Counted from the first letter of the stretch, positions 26,356 to 36,628 are shown. The stretch is DNA of 64,000 nt from Vogesella sp. LIG4 (GCF_900090205.1 NZ_LT607802.1:3684548-3748547); one strand, 5' to 3'. Program-made: numbers and translations. Notes: generated from the sequence alone by a model not told the origin.

Positions 26356-27282
26356 TCAGGGGCGCAAGCGGCTGGCCAGCGCCGGGTCCAGCCCGGCCAT
26401 GAAGGCCTCCACCGCGCGGGTGTAGCCATCGTCGCTGCCCAGCGTGGCATTGATGTCGCGGTGTGAACGGGCCACCGGCAACAGCTCTGCCCGGCCACCC
26501 AGCTGGCGAGCACGGGCCACGAAGCGCGATGCCTCGTCACAGGGTTTGTCCGGCCGCTGTTGCGAGCACACCGCCAGCAGTGGCGGCATCGGCTGCTGCA
26601 GCTGCGCCAGCGGCGACACCGCCGGCCAGCCCGCCGGGTCGGCACCGAAAGCCTGATCGTAGAAACGGAAATGCCGCCGCTGCATCAGTGCCGGCACATC
26701 GTAGGCGGCGCTGTCCAGCGCCACCGTGCCCAGCCACGGCTGCAGCCCTGCCGCCTGCTGCAGCGGGCGCGACGCCGTGAGCAGCGCCACCAGGTGGGCG
26801 CCGGCGGAATGTCCCATCAACACCACCTTGCGGCCGTCACCACCCCAGCGCGGCGCCTGTTGCTGCACCCAGGCCAGTGCCGCCGCCACGTCCTGCGCCT
26901 GCTGCAGCGGTGCCGCCTGCGGCAGCAGCCGGTAATCCAGCGACACCAGCACCATGTGCTGCGGCACCCAGCGGCCAACCTTGGCGGCCACCACCGCTGC
27001 CGACTGCCGGCTGCCGGTACGCCACGCACCGCCGTGCACCATGACGATCACCGGCATGCCCTGCACGCCGGCCTGCGGCCAGTACGCATCCATCTGCTGG
27101 CGCGCATCGGCGCCGTAGGCCAGCCCGGCCTGCGTGGCGATGCCTGGCTGGCGCAGCCGCCACGGCACCGCGTCCTGCTCCTGCATCTGCGCTTCCAGCC
27201 GTGCGGCCAACCTTTCCGTCAGCCAGCCGGCGTGCGCAGGGGCAGCGGCAAGCAAGCACATCAAAAGCAGGTAACGGCGCAT
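26356..27282 (-). CDS. secreted alpha/beta hydrolase (esterase/lipase-like)
   Basis: 308 residues; ATG 27282 is preceded by GGAGG. A signal peptide MRRYLLLMCLLAAAPAHA targets it to the periplasm. The oxyanion motif HGGAW (MVHGGAWRTGSRQ), nucleophile elbow GHSAG (VVLMGHSAGAHLVAL) and C-terminal His (SHRDINATLG) place it in the BD-FAE/hormone-sensitive-lipase-like carboxylesterases. Substrate unknown. The motif copies at 26971 and 27203 fall inside the gene. Confidence 0.85.
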   Translation of the reverse strand: MRRYLLLMCLLAAAPAHAGWLTERLAARLEAQMQEQDAVPWRLRQPGIATQAGLAYGADARQQMDAYWPQAGVQGMPVIVMVHGGAWRTGSRQSAAVVAAKVGRWVPQHMVLVSLDYRLLPQAAPLQQAQDVAAALAWVQQQAPRWGGDGRKVVLMGHSAGAHLVALLTASRPLQQAAGLQPWLGTVALDSAAYDVPALMQRRHFRFYDQAFGADPAGWPAVSPLAQLQQPMPPLLAVCSQQRPDKPCDEASRFVARARQLGGRAELLPVARSHRDINATLGSDDGYTRAVEAFMAGLDPALASRLRP

Positions 27283-27297
27283 GGGCAAACCTCCAAT

Positions 27298-27324
27298 AAA
27301 AATGCCCCGTCAGGGACGGGGCAT
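27298..27324 (-). terminator. terminator after tyrB
   Basis: ATGCCCCGTC (27302-27311) / GACGGGGCAT (27315-27324); on the minus strand the stem is followed by a T run. Confidence 0.85.
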
Positions 27325-27344
27325 GGGTCGGCGATTCTTCAGCT

Positions 27345-28541
27345 TCAGCCTTTGAGCACGGCGGCAAAGGCGTCGGCCACGTACTCGACGTTGCGGCTGT
27401 TGAGGCCGGCTACGCACATGCGGCCGGAGCGCACCAGGTACACCGCAAACTCCTCGCGCAGGCGATCCACCTGCTGCGGGCTCAGGCCGGTGTAGCTGAA
27501 CATGCCGCGCTGCTTCACGAAGTAGCTGAAGTCGCGACCCGGCACCTTGGCGGAGATCACGTCGAACAGCTTCTGGCGCATGGCCTTGATGCGCACGCGC
27601 ATGGCGGTGACTTCCTGCTCCCACTCGCTACGCAGCGCCGGGTCGGTCATCACCAGCGCAGCCACCTGGCCGCCGTGGGTGGGCGGGCTGGAGTAGTTGC
27701 GGCGCACGGTGGCCTTCATCTGGCCCAGCACGCGGCCGGCTTCCTCGCTGTCGCCACATACCACCGACAGGCCGCCACAGCGCTCGCCGTAGAACGACAG
27801 GTTCTTGGAGAAGGAGTTGCTCACCAGGAAGCTGACGCCGGCGGCGGTCATGGCGCGAATGGCGAAGGCATCGGCATCCAGGCTGTCGCCAAAACCCTGG
27901 TAGGCGATGTCAAGGAAGGGCAGCAGGCCACGCTGCTTCACCACTTCGATCACCTGCAGCCACTGCTCGTTGTTCAGATCCACGCCGGTGGGGTTGTGGC
28001 AGCACGGATGCAGCAGTACCACGCTCTTGGCCGGCAGCGTGCCAAGGCAGGCCAGCATCTCGTCGAACTTCACGCCGCAGGTGGCAGCGTCGTAGTACGG
28101 GTATTCGTGCACCACGAAGCCGGCGCCTTCGAACATGGCGCGGTGGTTGTCCCAGGTCGGGCTGCTTACCCACACTTCGCTGGCTGGGAAGTAGCGCTTG
28201 AGCAGGTCGGCGCCGATCTTCAGCGCGCCGGAGCCGCCAATGGTCTGGATGGTGGCGATACGGCCGGCCTTCACGGCCTCGTGCTCGGCACCCCACAGCA
28301 GCGCCTGCACTGCGGCGCGATAGTTGGCCGCACCTTCGATAGGCAGATAGGAACGGGTACCGGCGGTAGCCACATGGCGGGCCTCGGCCTGCTGTACCGA
28401 CGGCAGCAGCGGAATGCGGCCTTCCTCGTCGTAGTACAGGCCAATGCCCAGGTTCACTTTCGGATTGCGCGGGTCCTTGTTGAAGGTTTCAACCAGGGTC
28501 AGGATCGGGTCGCCGGCGTAGGCTTCGACATGAGCAAACAT
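27345..28541 (-). CDS. tyrB: aromatic amino acid aminotransferase
   Basis: 398 residues, class I PLP aminotransferase that follows E. coli TyrB nearly end to end ([47 protein letters not shown]). It transfers amino groups between aromatic amino acids or aspartate and 2-oxoglutarate. The PLP lysine lies in [14 protein letters not shown], the PLP-phosphate loop is SGAL, and the substrate carboxylate Arg is in GRMCVAGL. The 310 bases upstream (28542-28851) hold only the porin terminator and AT-rich promoter-like sequence, with one motif copy at 28575-28583. Confidence 0.93.
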   Translation of the reverse strand: MFAHVEAYAGDPILTLVETFNKDPRNPKVNLGIGLYYDEEGRIPLLPSVQQAEARHVATAGTRSYLPIEGAANYRAAVQALLWGAEHEAVKAGRIATIQTIGGSGALKIGADLLKRYFPASEVWVSSPTWDNHRAMFEGAGFVVHEYPYYDAATCGVKFDEMLACLGTLPAKSVVLLHPCCHNPTGVDLNNEQWLQVIEVVKQRGLLPFLDIAYQGFGDSLDADAFAIRAMTAAGVSFLVSNSFSKNLSFYGERCGGLSVVCGDSEEAGRVLGQMKATVRRNYSSPPTHGGQVAALVMTDPALRSEWEQEVTAMRVRIKAMRQKLFDVISAKVPGRDFSYFVKQRGMFSYTGLSPQQVDRLREEFAVYLVRSGRMCVAGLNSRNVEYVADAFAAVLKG

Positions 28542-28795
28542 GATCTTGTGGTTTCTCTCTCGGTAGCGAGCGCTGCGGCCAACACCGCAACGCGTGGGAA
28601 TTCAAGCCATATAAAACTACCACAATCTCGCCAAAACATCAGAGCCACGCAGCAATCGGCAATAATGCACAATTTATCGCCAATATCACCAACTGGCGTG
28701 GATTTATATTTCCCGGCAAAGTAATTGCCGCAGCTATCATGCCAGCCCGCCGCGGCGGCAAACGGCATGCGCAATCCACACCATCAAATAAAAAA

Positions 28796-28819
28796 ACGCC
28801 AGCGCACAGGCGCTGGCGT
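28796..28819 (-). terminator. porin gene terminator
   Basis: ACGCCAGCGC (28796-28805) / GCGCTGGCGT (28810-28819); on the minus strand followed by a run of seven T. Confidence 0.9.
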
Positions 28820-28851
28820 AAGGAACACATGAAGTTTAAGGCTGGAGGTGC

Positions 28852-29928
28852 TTAGAAGCTTACCTTCATGCCAGCGCCTACGCCGGTCGGGTTGGAACCA
28901 GCGGCGATACCGGACAGACCGGCGTTGCCGAAGGTACGGGTAGCGTTGTCCTGGTTGTCGATGCGGGTGTAGTACGCGTAAACCTGGGTGCGCTTGGACA
29001 GGTCGTAGGTGGAGCCCAGGGTCCACTGGGTAGCGCCGTCCTTGGCGCCGCCTTTGGACTCATCCAGCTTGGAGTAGGCCAGGTTCACGCCGAAGTTGCC
29101 GAACTTCTGCTCGGCGCTGATCTGCCAGGCGTTCTGCTTCTTGTCGGAAGCGTTGTGTACCTGATCTTTTTCCTGCTCGAAGCCGATACCTACCTTGGTG
29201 TTGGTTTCGAACAGGTAGCTAGCCATGGCCTTCAGGAAGGACTGGTCCAGTTGCAGGTCGCCGGCAACAGCCTTGGCCTGGGTGCGGTAGTCGTAGCCGA
29301 GGCCAGCGTTGAACGCGCCGTAGTTGTAGGCAACGGCGTAGCTCCAGATGCTCTTGTCGGTAGCGGAAGTGGAGCCGCTCGGCGCAGCGCGCAGTTCATC
29401 GAAGCCGTAGGAAACGCCAGCCTGCAGGCCTGCGAATACCGGGGATACGTAGTGAACCGAGTTCTGCAGACGGGCATCGCCGCGGCAGAATACGGCAGCG
29501 GAGGTGCACACGTCGGCGATGGAGTCACCCATCGGGTTTACTGCGGCTGCTTTTACCAGGGACTTGTAAACGGTGTCGTTGTTACCCATCAGGAAGGTAC
29601 CGAACTGACCGTTCAGGCCAACGAAGCTGTTGCGGCTGGCGAACACGCCTTTACGGGAGCCGCCGTCGTCAACGGAGACTTCCTGCTCGATCTGCCAGAT
29701 GCCTTTCAGGCCGTTACCCAGATCGTCGGTACCCTTGAAGCCCAGCTTGGACACGTTGGAGCTTACGCGACCGATGGTGCCCAGGTTCTTGCCAGCGCCA
29801 GCTGCGCCGTTGGCCTGAACCGATTCGATGGATTCATTGATGGTGCCGTAGATGGTCACGTCAGCCAGGGCGTACGGAGCAATCGCGGAAGCAGCCACAG
29901 CAACAGCAAGCAGTTTTTTATTCAGCAT
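28852..29928 (-). CDS. outer-membrane general porin, Gram-negative (neisserial/betaproteobacterial) type
   Basis: 358 residues: signal peptide MLNKKLLAVAVAASAIAPYALA, then a 16-strand-type beta barrel starting ADVTIYGTINESIE. It ends in the C-terminal Phe needed for BAM recognition (AGMKVSF). LGFKGTDDLGNGLKGIWQIEQEV and the NSFVGLNGQFGTFLMGN loop-3 region are porin family marks. Two Cys (ADVCTSAAVFCRGD) could form a loop disulfide. Codon use is visibly less GC-rich than the neighbours (many GTT, GGT, GCT-type choices on its strand), as in very highly expressed genes. It is expected to form trimers admitting small solutes. Confidence 0.93.
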   Translation of the reverse strand: MLNKKLLAVAVAASAIAPYALADVTIYGTINESIESVQANGAAGAGKNLGTIGRVSSNVSKLGFKGTDDLGNGLKGIWQIEQEVSVDDGGSRKGVFASRNSFVGLNGQFGTFLMGNNDTVYKSLVKAAAVNPMGDSIADVCTSAAVFCRGDARLQNSVHYVSPVFAGLQAGVSYGFDELRAAPSGSTSATDKSIWSYAVAYNYGAFNAGLGYDYRTQAKAVAGDLQLDQSFLKAMASYLFETNTKVGIGFEQEKDQVHNASDKKQNAWQISAEQKFGNFGVNLAYSKLDESKGGAKDGATQWTLGSTYDLSKRTQVYAYYTRIDNQDNATRTFGNAGLSGIAAGSNPTGVGAGMKVSF

Positions 29929-30145
29929 GATTATTTCTCAAGCGTGGTTAAAATTCGGGGGGTTCGGTTAAAACGTTGCGGCGCAATATAAACAGCCAAT
30001 GTTTAGCTTTGGTTACAGCATGGTTAAGATTTGGTTGGATGCCACACTACACGGCGGTCCTTCAGATGAGAACAATTCTCCAGCGCATATTGATAGATCG
30101 TTGATTCAACTCAACTAAGCCTTTATTGCGTGGCAATTACGCCAC

Positions 30146-30904
30146 TCACGCCACACGACAGACACCTGCTTGCACTGACAAATTTACAACACTGGCGTGA
30201 TTTACCACTTCGCCCAGCACAATCACCGCCGGGCTGGCCAGGCCGCTGGCGGCCACATCGGCAGCCAGCCGCTGCAGGGTGCTGATCACATGGCGCTGCT
30301 CGGTACAGCCGGCGCGATGCACCACCGCTACCGGCAGATCGGGGGCAAACCCCGCCGTCTGCAGCTCCGCCACCAGCTCCGGCAGGCTGCTCATGCCCAT
30401 GTAACAGACCACGGTAAGGTTGGCCGCAGCCAGGCCCTGCCAGTCCGGGCGCGAACCGTCCATGGTATGGGCGGTCACCAGCGCCACGCCGCGCGCCACG
30501 CCACGGTGGGTCAGCGGCAACCCCAGGTCGGTACCGGCGGCAAAGGCGGCGGTAATGCCACCCACTGCTTCCACCTCGATGCCGCGCTCGGCCAGCCACG
30601 CCCATTCCTCGCCACCACGGCCGAAGATGAACGGATCGCCACCTTTCAGCCGCGCCACCTGCCGGCCCTGACGGGCGTAGCGCGCCATCAGGCGCAGGAT
30701 GAAATCCTGCGGCGTGGACTTGCAGCCACCGCGCTTGCCTACCTCGACGATACGGGTGCCGGGGCGGGCGAATGCCAGGATGTCGCGGCCAACCAGGTCG
30801 TCCACCAGCCACACATCGCAAGACTGGATCACCCGCAGCGCCTTCAGCGTCAGCAGCTCTGCATCACCGGGACCGGCACCAACCAACCATACCTTGCCAT
30901 TCAT
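30146..30904 (-). CDS. cobA: uroporphyrinogen-III C-methyltransferase (SUMT)
   Basis: 252 residues from ATG 30904; the longer open frame upstream runs into nasA antisense-like sequence without a start. It methylates uroporphyrinogen III to precorrin-2 using SAM. Signatures are VWLVGAGPGDAELLTLKA near the N-terminus, RLKGGDPFIFGRGGEEW and VVCYMGMSS. It lies last in the nirB-nirD-nasA-cobA operon. There precorrin-2 would feed siroheme for NirB. The oxidase/chelatase (CysG N-terminal part) is not here. Confidence 0.93.
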   Translation of the reverse strand: MNGKVWLVGAGPGDAELLTLKALRVIQSCDVWLVDDLVGRDILAFARPGTRIVEVGKRGGCKSTPQDFILRLMARYARQGRQVARLKGGDPFIFGRGGEEWAWLAERGIEVEAVGGITAAFAAGTDLGLPLTHRGVARGVALVTAHTMDGSRPDWQGLAAANLTVVCYMGMSSLPELVAELQTAGFAPDLPVAVVHRAGCTEQRHVISTLQRLAADVAASGLASPAVIVLGEVVNHASVVNLSVQAGVCRVA

Positions 30905-31014
30905 GCTGCTTCCTTTGCCTGTGCTGGCGGCAGTGCCTGTGCAACTGTCTGTCAGCATATCTAAATCAGAAAATCCGGCTATCATCGTTTTCCCTAACCA
31001 AATCACTTTTCCAG

Positions 31015-33699
31015 CTATGCCGCGCACAGCCGCTTCAGCTCCGGCACGCAGGAGCCGCAGCCGGTACCGCAGCGCAGCTCGCGCTTGAGCCCTTCCACGT
31101 CCAGCCCGCGGCGGATGCCGGCGCAGATCGCGTCCTCGCGCACCCCCTCGCAGGCGCACACCACGCGGGCGCGGCTGGCACCGGCGGCCTGCCCCGACAG
31201 CAGCGCCGCCAGGCTGGCCGGCGCCTCGCCACCATCCAGCCAGGCAGTCAGCGCGGCATCGGCGCGCACGTCGCCGGCCAGCACGAAGCCCAGCGGCTCC
31301 CTGCCCTGCAGCCACACCCGGCGCAGGATGCCGCGCGCCGCGTCGTCGAAGGCGGCCAACATGGCGTCGGCCGGCAGCAGCCGGGTGGCCAGCTCGGCCA
31401 GCAGTTCGCTGGAAGGTGCCGTGGCGGCGGCCAGCCGCAGCCGCAGATGTTCGCGGCCGTTCAGGCTCACCGGCACCGCCACCGCGTAGGGGAAGGCGGC
31501 GCGCAGCGCATCCAGCTGCGGGCGCAGCGTCGGCACCTCGCCGCGCAGCAGCAGCGTGGCGCGCCACGGCAGTTTGGCCGGCTCCACGCTGACCGCCGCC
31601 AGCTTCAGCTCCGGCTGTTTCGATTGCGGGTCCAGCGCGCGGCTGGTCAGCGCGTTGACGCCCTGCCAGCCCAGTGCCGCCGCGCCCCAGTGCATGGGGA
31701 TGAAGGCCACGCCGGCGCGCAGGCTGTCATCGGCCTGCACCGGCAGCCAGATGGCGCCGCGCTTGTTGCGCACCTTCACCAGCTCGCCTGTTTGCAGGCG
31801 GTGGCGCTGCATGTCGCGCGGGTGCATGGCCAGCTGCGGCTCCTCCACGTGGCGGGTCAGCCCCGGCACCAGCGCGGTGCGGCTCATGCTGTGCCAGTGG
31901 TCGCGCAGGCGGCCGGTGGTGAGGCGGATGGGAAAATGCGCCGACACCTTGTCCGCCGGCGGGCGCCAGCCCAGGTCGAGAAACTGCGCCCGGCCGCTGG
32001 CGGTGGGGAACACGCCGTCGCCATACAACCTCGTGCGGCCAACCTTGCCGTCGAACGGCCACTGCTGCGGGCCCTGCGCATCGAGAATGGCGTAGCTGAG
32101 CCGGCTGTAATCTAGGTCGCGCCCGGCGGTGGTGGCGGCATGCTCGGCGAACACTGCGGCGGCATCGGCAAACTCGAACAACCGCCCCCGCTCCGGTGCG
32201 ATGTCGGCCGCCAGCCAGCGCGCCACGCCGGCGACGATGCGCCAGTCCTCGCGCGCCAGCCTTGGCGGCGGCAGCGCGGCACGCACCCGGCTGATGCGCC
32301 GCTCGCTATTGGTAACGCTGCCGTCCTTCTCCGGCCAGGTGGCAGCCGGCAGCACGATGTCGGCAAACGCCAGCGTTTCAGTGCCGGCAAAGGCTTCCTG
32401 CACGATCACGCAGTCCACCTTTTCCAGCGCCTTGCGCACCAGCGCCTGGTCCGGCAGCGAATGCGCCGGGTTGGTACAGGCGATCCACAGCACCTTGATC
32501 TTGCCTTCCGCCGCCGCCTCGAACATTTCGATGGCCGACAGCCCCGGCCGCGCCGGCAGCTGCGGCACGCCCCACAGCGCCGCCACTTCGGCGCGATGCG
32601 CGGCATCGGCCGGGTCGCGGTGGCCGGGCAGCACGGTGGCGAGGCCGCCCACCTCGCGCCCGCCCATGGCATTGGGCTGGCCGGTGAGCGAGAACGGCCC
32701 GGCGCCCGGCTTGCCGATGTGGCCGGTGGCCAGGTGCAGATGTATCAGCGCCGCGTTCTTGTCGCTGCCGTTGCTGTACTGGTTCAGGCCCATGGTGTAG
32801 CAGGACAGCGTGGCCGGGCTGCCGGCAAACCAGCGCGCGGCGGTAACGATATCGTCCTCGTGCACGCCGCACAGCTCGCTGGCGGCGCGCGGGGTGAATT
32901 CGCGCAGCCGCGCGCGCAGCGCGGCAAAGCCTTCGGTGTGCTGCTCGATGTAATCGCGGTCGATCAGCTCTTCCCAGATCATCACGTTGAGCATGGCGTG
33001 GAACAGCGCCACGTCGCTGCCCGGCAGCACCGGCAAGTACAGGTCGGCAATGCTGGCAGTATCGGTGCGGCGCGGGTCGGCGACGATGATCTTCAGCGCC
33101 GGGTTGGCCGCCTTGGCCGCCTCCAGCCGGCGGAACAGCACCGGGTGGGCATAAGCCATATTGGCGCCGGCGATGAACACGCAGCCGGCGTGGTCGAAGT
33201 CCTCGTAGCAGGCCGGCGGTGCATCCGCGCCCAGCGTCTGCTTGTAGCCGCTTACTGCGCTGGACATGCACAGCCGCGAGTTGGTGTCGATGTTGTTGCT
33301 GCCCACCAGGCCGCGCGCCAGCTTGTTGAACAGGTAGTAGTCCTCGGTCAGCAGCTGGCCGGAAAGATAGAACGCCACCGAGTCCGGGCCGTGTTCGCGG
33401 ATGGCGGCGGCCAGCTTGCCGCCCACCGTGCGCAGCGCGTCGTCCCAGCTCACCGGCTGCGGCAGCGCGTCCTTGCCGTGACGCAGGGTTGGCCGCAGCA
33501 GCCGCAACGCAGCCTTGCCGGTGGTCTCGCCCAGGGTGCGCCCCTTGCTGCACAGGCGGCCGAAGTTGGCCGGGTGCTGCTCGTCGCCGCTCACCGTCAC
33601 CGTGCCGTTTGCCTGCGGCGTCACCCGCACGCCGCAGCCGGTGCCGCAGTAGCAGCAGATGGAGGAGACCGTGCCTTTGTGTCCCGTTGCTGTAGTCAT
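31015..33699 (-). CDS. nasA: assimilatory nitrate reductase catalytic subunit
   Basis: 894 residues from ATG 33699 (GGAG eight bases upstream). It is a molybdopterin enzyme reducing nitrate to nitrite in the cytoplasm. The N-terminal [4Fe-4S] cysteines are in CCYCGTGCGVRV plus CSKG. The molybdopterin domains follow (SRLCMSSAVSGYKQTLGAD, then IVADPRRTDTASIADLYLPVLPGSD and GLNQYSNGSDKNAALIHLHLATGHIGKPGAGPFSLTGQPNAMGGRE). A BFD-like [2Fe-2S] domain closes the protein (VVCACEGVREDAI...CGTGCGSCVPELK), as in many Nas enzymes without a separate reductase. It contains four copies of the interspersed motif. Confidence 0.95.
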   Translation of the reverse strand: MTTATGHKGTVSSICCYCGTGCGVRVTPQANGTVTVSGDEQHPANFGRLCSKGRTLGETTGKAALRLLRPTLRHGKDALPQPVSWDDALRTVGGKLAAAIREHGPDSVAFYLSGQLLTEDYYLFNKLARGLVGSNNIDTNSRLCMSSAVSGYKQTLGADAPPACYEDFDHAGCVFIAGANMAYAHPVLFRRLEAAKAANPALKIIVADPRRTDTASIADLYLPVLPGSDVALFHAMLNVMIWEELIDRDYIEQHTEGFAALRARLREFTPRAASELCGVHEDDIVTAARWFAGSPATLSCYTMGLNQYSNGSDKNAALIHLHLATGHIGKPGAGPFSLTGQPNAMGGREVGGLATVLPGHRDPADAAHRAEVAALWGVPQLPARPGLSAIEMFEAAAEGKIKVLWIACTNPAHSLPDQALVRKALEKVDCVIVQEAFAGTETLAFADIVLPAATWPEKDGSVTNSERRISRVRAALPPPRLAREDWRIVAGVARWLAADIAPERGRLFEFADAAAVFAEHAATTAGRDLDYSRLSYAILDAQGPQQWPFDGKVGRTRLYGDGVFPTASGRAQFLDLGWRPPADKVSAHFPIRLTTGRLRDHWHSMSRTALVPGLTRHVEEPQLAMHPRDMQRHRLQTGELVKVRNKRGAIWLPVQADDSLRAGVAFIPMHWGAAALGWQGVNALTSRALDPQSKQPELKLAAVSVEPAKLPWRATLLLRGEVPTLRPQLDALRAAFPYAVAVPVSLNGREHLRLRLAAATAPSSELLAELATRLLPADAMLAAFDDAARGILRRVWLQGREPLGFVLAGDVRADAALTAWLDGGEAPASLAALLSGQAAGASRARVVCACEGVREDAICAGIRRGLDVEGLKRELRCGTGCGSCVPELKRLCAA

Positions 33700-33772
33700 G
33701 TGTTGTCTCCTTAGAGCCTGTTCACGCGCTGCTGCGCGTGAGCAGACTCTAGCGGCCAAGCCCGCGCCGGCT

Positions 33773-34087
33773 CTAGTCCAGTGCCAGGTACACGGTGCCG
33801 GCTTCCTGCTTCAGCGCGATGTGCCCGGCGCAGCCCTCGTCCGGCGCACAGGCTTCGCCGGTGGCCAGGTCGATGTTCCAGTTGTGCAGCGGGCAGGTCA
33901 CGCTGCGGCCCGAGACGATGCCCTGCGACAGCGGCCCGCCCTTGTGCGGGCACTTGTCGTGCAGGGCGAACAGCTGGTCGTCGGCGGTGCGGAAGATGGC
34001 AATGTCCACCTTGCCTTCGCGCTTGAGCACGCGGGCGCCCTGCGCCGGGATGTCCGCCAACTGGCAGACGGCTTTCCAGTTACTCAT
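33773..34087 (-). CDS. nirD: nitrite reductase (NADH) small subunit
   Basis: 104 residues, Rieske-like fold. The two [2Fe-2S] ligand pairs are complete: CPHKG and CPLHNW. It pairs with NirB for six-electron reduction of nitrite to ammonium in the cytoplasm. ATG 34087 follows AAAGGAAG. It sits 48 bases after nirB and 73 bases before nasA in the same operon. Confidence 0.93.
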   Translation of the reverse strand: MSNWKAVCQLADIPAQGARVLKREGKVDIAIFRTADDQLFALHDKCPHKGGPLSQGIVSGRSVTCPLHNWNIDLATGEACAPDEGCAGHIALKQEAGTVYLALD

Positions 34088-34135
34088 GCTTGCTTCCTTT
34101 CCAGTGAGCCCCCGGTCGCGCCGGGGGCGGCGGTG

Positions 34136-36568
34136 TTACACGGTGAGCGGCGCGAACTCGTGCTGCGCCACACCCTTGCCGTAGCGCTCCGCCCACGGGT
34201 CCTGCTCGAAGGACAGCGCGAACTTCAGCCGCGCGTACAGCTCGTTGCGGCCAACCTCGTCCTGCAGCACGCGCTGCTTGAGGTAGTCCATGCCCACGCG
34301 CTGCAGGAAGTGCACGGTGCGCTCCAGGTAGAACGCCTCCTCGCGGTACAGCTGCAGGAAGGCGCCGCTGTACTCCATCACCTCCTCGCGCGTCTTCACC
34401 TTGCAGAAGAACTCCGCCACCTCGGTCTTGATGCCGCCGTTGCCGCCGACATACAGCTCCCAGCCGGAATCCACGCCGATGATGCCCACGTCCTTGATGC
34501 CGGATTCGGCGCAGTTGCGCGGGCAGCCGGACACCGCCAGCTTCACCTTGGCCGGGCTCCACATGCCGAACAGGTCTTTTTCCAGGTCGATGCCCATCTG
34601 GGTGGAATCCTGGGTGCCGAAGCGGCAAAACTCACTGCCGACGCAGGTTTTCACCGTACGCAGGCTCTTGCCATAGGCGTGGCCGGACGGCATGTCCAGC
34701 TCCTGCCACACCTTGGGCAGGTCTTCCTTCTTCACGCCCAGCAGGTCGATACGCTGGCCGCCGGTCACCTTCACCATCGGAATCTGGTACTTGTCGGCCA
34801 CGTCGGCGATGCGGCGCAGCTCGGACGGGTTGGTCACCCCGCCCCACATGCGCGGCACCACCGAGTAGGTGCCGTCCTTCTGGATGTTGGCGTGCACGCG
34901 CTCATTGATGAAACGCGACTGCGGGTCGTCCTTCGCCTCGCCCGGCCAGGTGGAGATCAGGTAATAGTTCACCGCCGGACGGCAGCTGGCACAGCCATCC
35001 GGGCTGCGCCAGGCAAGCTCGCGGAAGGTGTCGGCCAGGGTGATGAGGTGCTTGTCGCGGATCGCCTGGCGCAGCTGGCCATGGGTCATGTCGCTGCAGC
35101 CGCAGACGGCTTTTTCCGCCTTGGGCTTCACGTCGGCGGCACCGCCCACGCAGTTGATCAGGATCTGCTCCACCAGCCCGGTGCAGGAGCCGCAGGAGCT
35201 GGCTGCCTTGGTGTGCTTCTTCACGTCGTCCACCGTGAACAGGCCCTTCTCCTGGATGGCCTTGACGATGCTGCCCTTGCACACGCCGTTGCAGCCGCAT
35301 ACCTCGGCATCGTCCGGCATGCTCATGGCGCGGTTCTGGCCGGCATGGCCGGTGTCGCCGGTGGCGCCCTCGCCCAGCATCAGCTGGTCGCGAATCTCGT
35401 GCACCGCATGGCCTTCGCGGATCAGGCGGAAGTACCAGCCGCCGTCGGCGGTGTCGCCGTACAGGCAGGCGCCCACCAGCTTGTCTTCCTTCACGATCAG
35501 CTTCTTGTACACGCCGCCCATCGGGTCGGACAGCATGATCTCCTCGCAACCGTCGCCGCCCATGAACTCGCCGGCGGAGAACACATCGATGCCGGTGACC
35601 TTGAGCTTGGTGGAGGTAGCCGCCGGCACGTAGCGGGCAATGCCGTAGCTGGCCAGATGGTTGGCCGCAACCTTGGCCATGTCGAACAGCGGCGCCACCA
35701 GGCCGTAGCTGACGCCACGGTGGCTGACGCACTCGCCTACCGCGTAGACGCGCGGGTCGAAAGTCTGCAGGAAGTCATTCACCACCACGCCGCGGTCGCA
35801 GTACAGGCCGGACTGCTCGGCCAGGCTGTAGTTGGGGCGGATGCCCACTGCCATCACCACCAGGTCGGCCGGCACCGCATCGCCATCCTTGAAGCGCACC
35901 GCGCACACGCGGCCGCTCTCGCCCTGCACCAGCTCGGCGGTCTGCTTCTGCAGCAGGAACTTCAGCCCCTTGGCTTCCAGGCTCTGCTGCAGCAGGCGCG
36001 CCGCGGTCTTGTCCAGCTGGCGGTCCAGCAGCCATTCGCCCAGGTGCACCACGGTCACGTCCATGCCGCGCGCCAGCAGGCCGTTGGCCGCCTCCAGCCC
36101 CAGCAGGCCGCCGCCGATCACCACCGCGTGACGGTGGCTGCTGGCGGCGCTGATCATCGCCTCCACATCGGCCACGTCGCGGAAGGTCACCACCCCCGGC
36201 AGCGCCTTGCCCGGCACCGGCAGGATGAAGGGGCTGGAGCCGGTGGCCAGCAGCAGGCGGTCATATGGCACGCTGGTGCCGTCGGCGGCGCGCACCACGC
36301 GGCGGCCGCGATCGATATCCACCACCGGCTTGCCCAGGTGCAGGGTGATGCCGTTGTCGGCATACCAGTCCACGTCGTTGAGCATGATTTCCGGCAGCGT
36401 CTGCTCGCCGGTAAGCACCGGCGACAGCATGATGCGGTTGTAGTTGGCGTGCGGCTCGGCGCCGAACACGGTGATGTCGTAGGCATCCGGCGCCAGCTTC
36501 ATCAGCTCCTCCAGCGTGCGCACCCCGGCCATGCCATTGCCCACCATGACCAGTTTCTGTTTGTCCAT
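34136..36568 (-). CDS. nirB: nitrite reductase (NADH) large subunit
   Basis: 810 residues from ATG 36568. The N-terminal FAD/NAD domain (MVGNGMAGVRTLEEL; VVIGGGLLGLEAANGLLARG) is followed by BFD-like [2Fe-2S] cysteines (CGCNGVCKGSIV and SSCGSCTGLV; a second set CGCSDMTH and CASCRPAVNYY). A ferredoxin-type sulfite/nitrite reductase half comes next, with siroheme/[4Fe-4S] cysteines TCVGSEFC and SGCPRNCAESG. It reduces nitrite to ammonium with NADH. The gene is preceded by a sigma-54 promoter and an ANTAR-type attenuator leader, so expression should need both nitrogen limitation and nitrate. Confidence 0.96.
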   Translation of the reverse strand: MDKQKLVMVGNGMAGVRTLEELMKLAPDAYDITVFGAEPHANYNRIMLSPVLTGEQTLPEIMLNDVDWYADNGITLHLGKPVVDIDRGRRVVRAADGTSVPYDRLLLATGSSPFILPVPGKALPGVVTFRDVADVEAMISAASSHRHAVVIGGGLLGLEAANGLLARGMDVTVVHLGEWLLDRQLDKTAARLLQQSLEAKGLKFLLQKQTAELVQGESGRVCAVRFKDGDAVPADLVVMAVGIRPNYSLAEQSGLYCDRGVVVNDFLQTFDPRVYAVGECVSHRGVSYGLVAPLFDMAKVAANHLASYGIARYVPAATSTKLKVTGIDVFSAGEFMGGDGCEEIMLSDPMGGVYKKLIVKEDKLVGACLYGDTADGGWYFRLIREGHAVHEIRDQLMLGEGATGDTGHAGQNRAMSMPDDAEVCGCNGVCKGSIVKAIQEKGLFTVDDVKKHTKAASSCGSCTGLVEQILINCVGGAADVKPKAEKAVCGCSDMTHGQLRQAIRDKHLITLADTFRELAWRSPDGCASCRPAVNYYLISTWPGEAKDDPQSRFINERVHANIQKDGTYSVVPRMWGGVTNPSELRRIADVADKYQIPMVKVTGGQRIDLLGVKKEDLPKVWQELDMPSGHAYGKSLRTVKTCVGSEFCRFGTQDSTQMGIDLEKDLFGMWSPAKVKLAVSGCPRNCAESGIKDVGIIGVDSGWELYVGGNGGIKTEVAEFFCKVKTREEVMEYSGAFLQLYREEAFYLERTVHFLQRVGMDYLKQRVLQDEVGRNELYARLKFALSFEQDPWAERYGKGVAQHEFAPLTV

Positions 36569-36628
36569 CGTGTTGCCTTCCTTTCCTGCCGGCTGCGCCA
36601 CCGCGGCCTTGCTGCGGCACAGTCCAAA

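Noticed and set aside
28542..28795. Search for a TyrR-box or leader peptide upstream of tyrB
   Set aside because: No TGTAAA-N6-TTTACA palindrome and no Tyr/Phe-rich leader frame; only AT-rich promoter-like sequence is visible.
29929..30145. Repeated GGTTAAAA and TGGTTA words upstream of the porin as a regulator array
   Set aside because: Spacing is irregular and the words are short and AT-rich; not distinguishable from chance in a strong promoter region.
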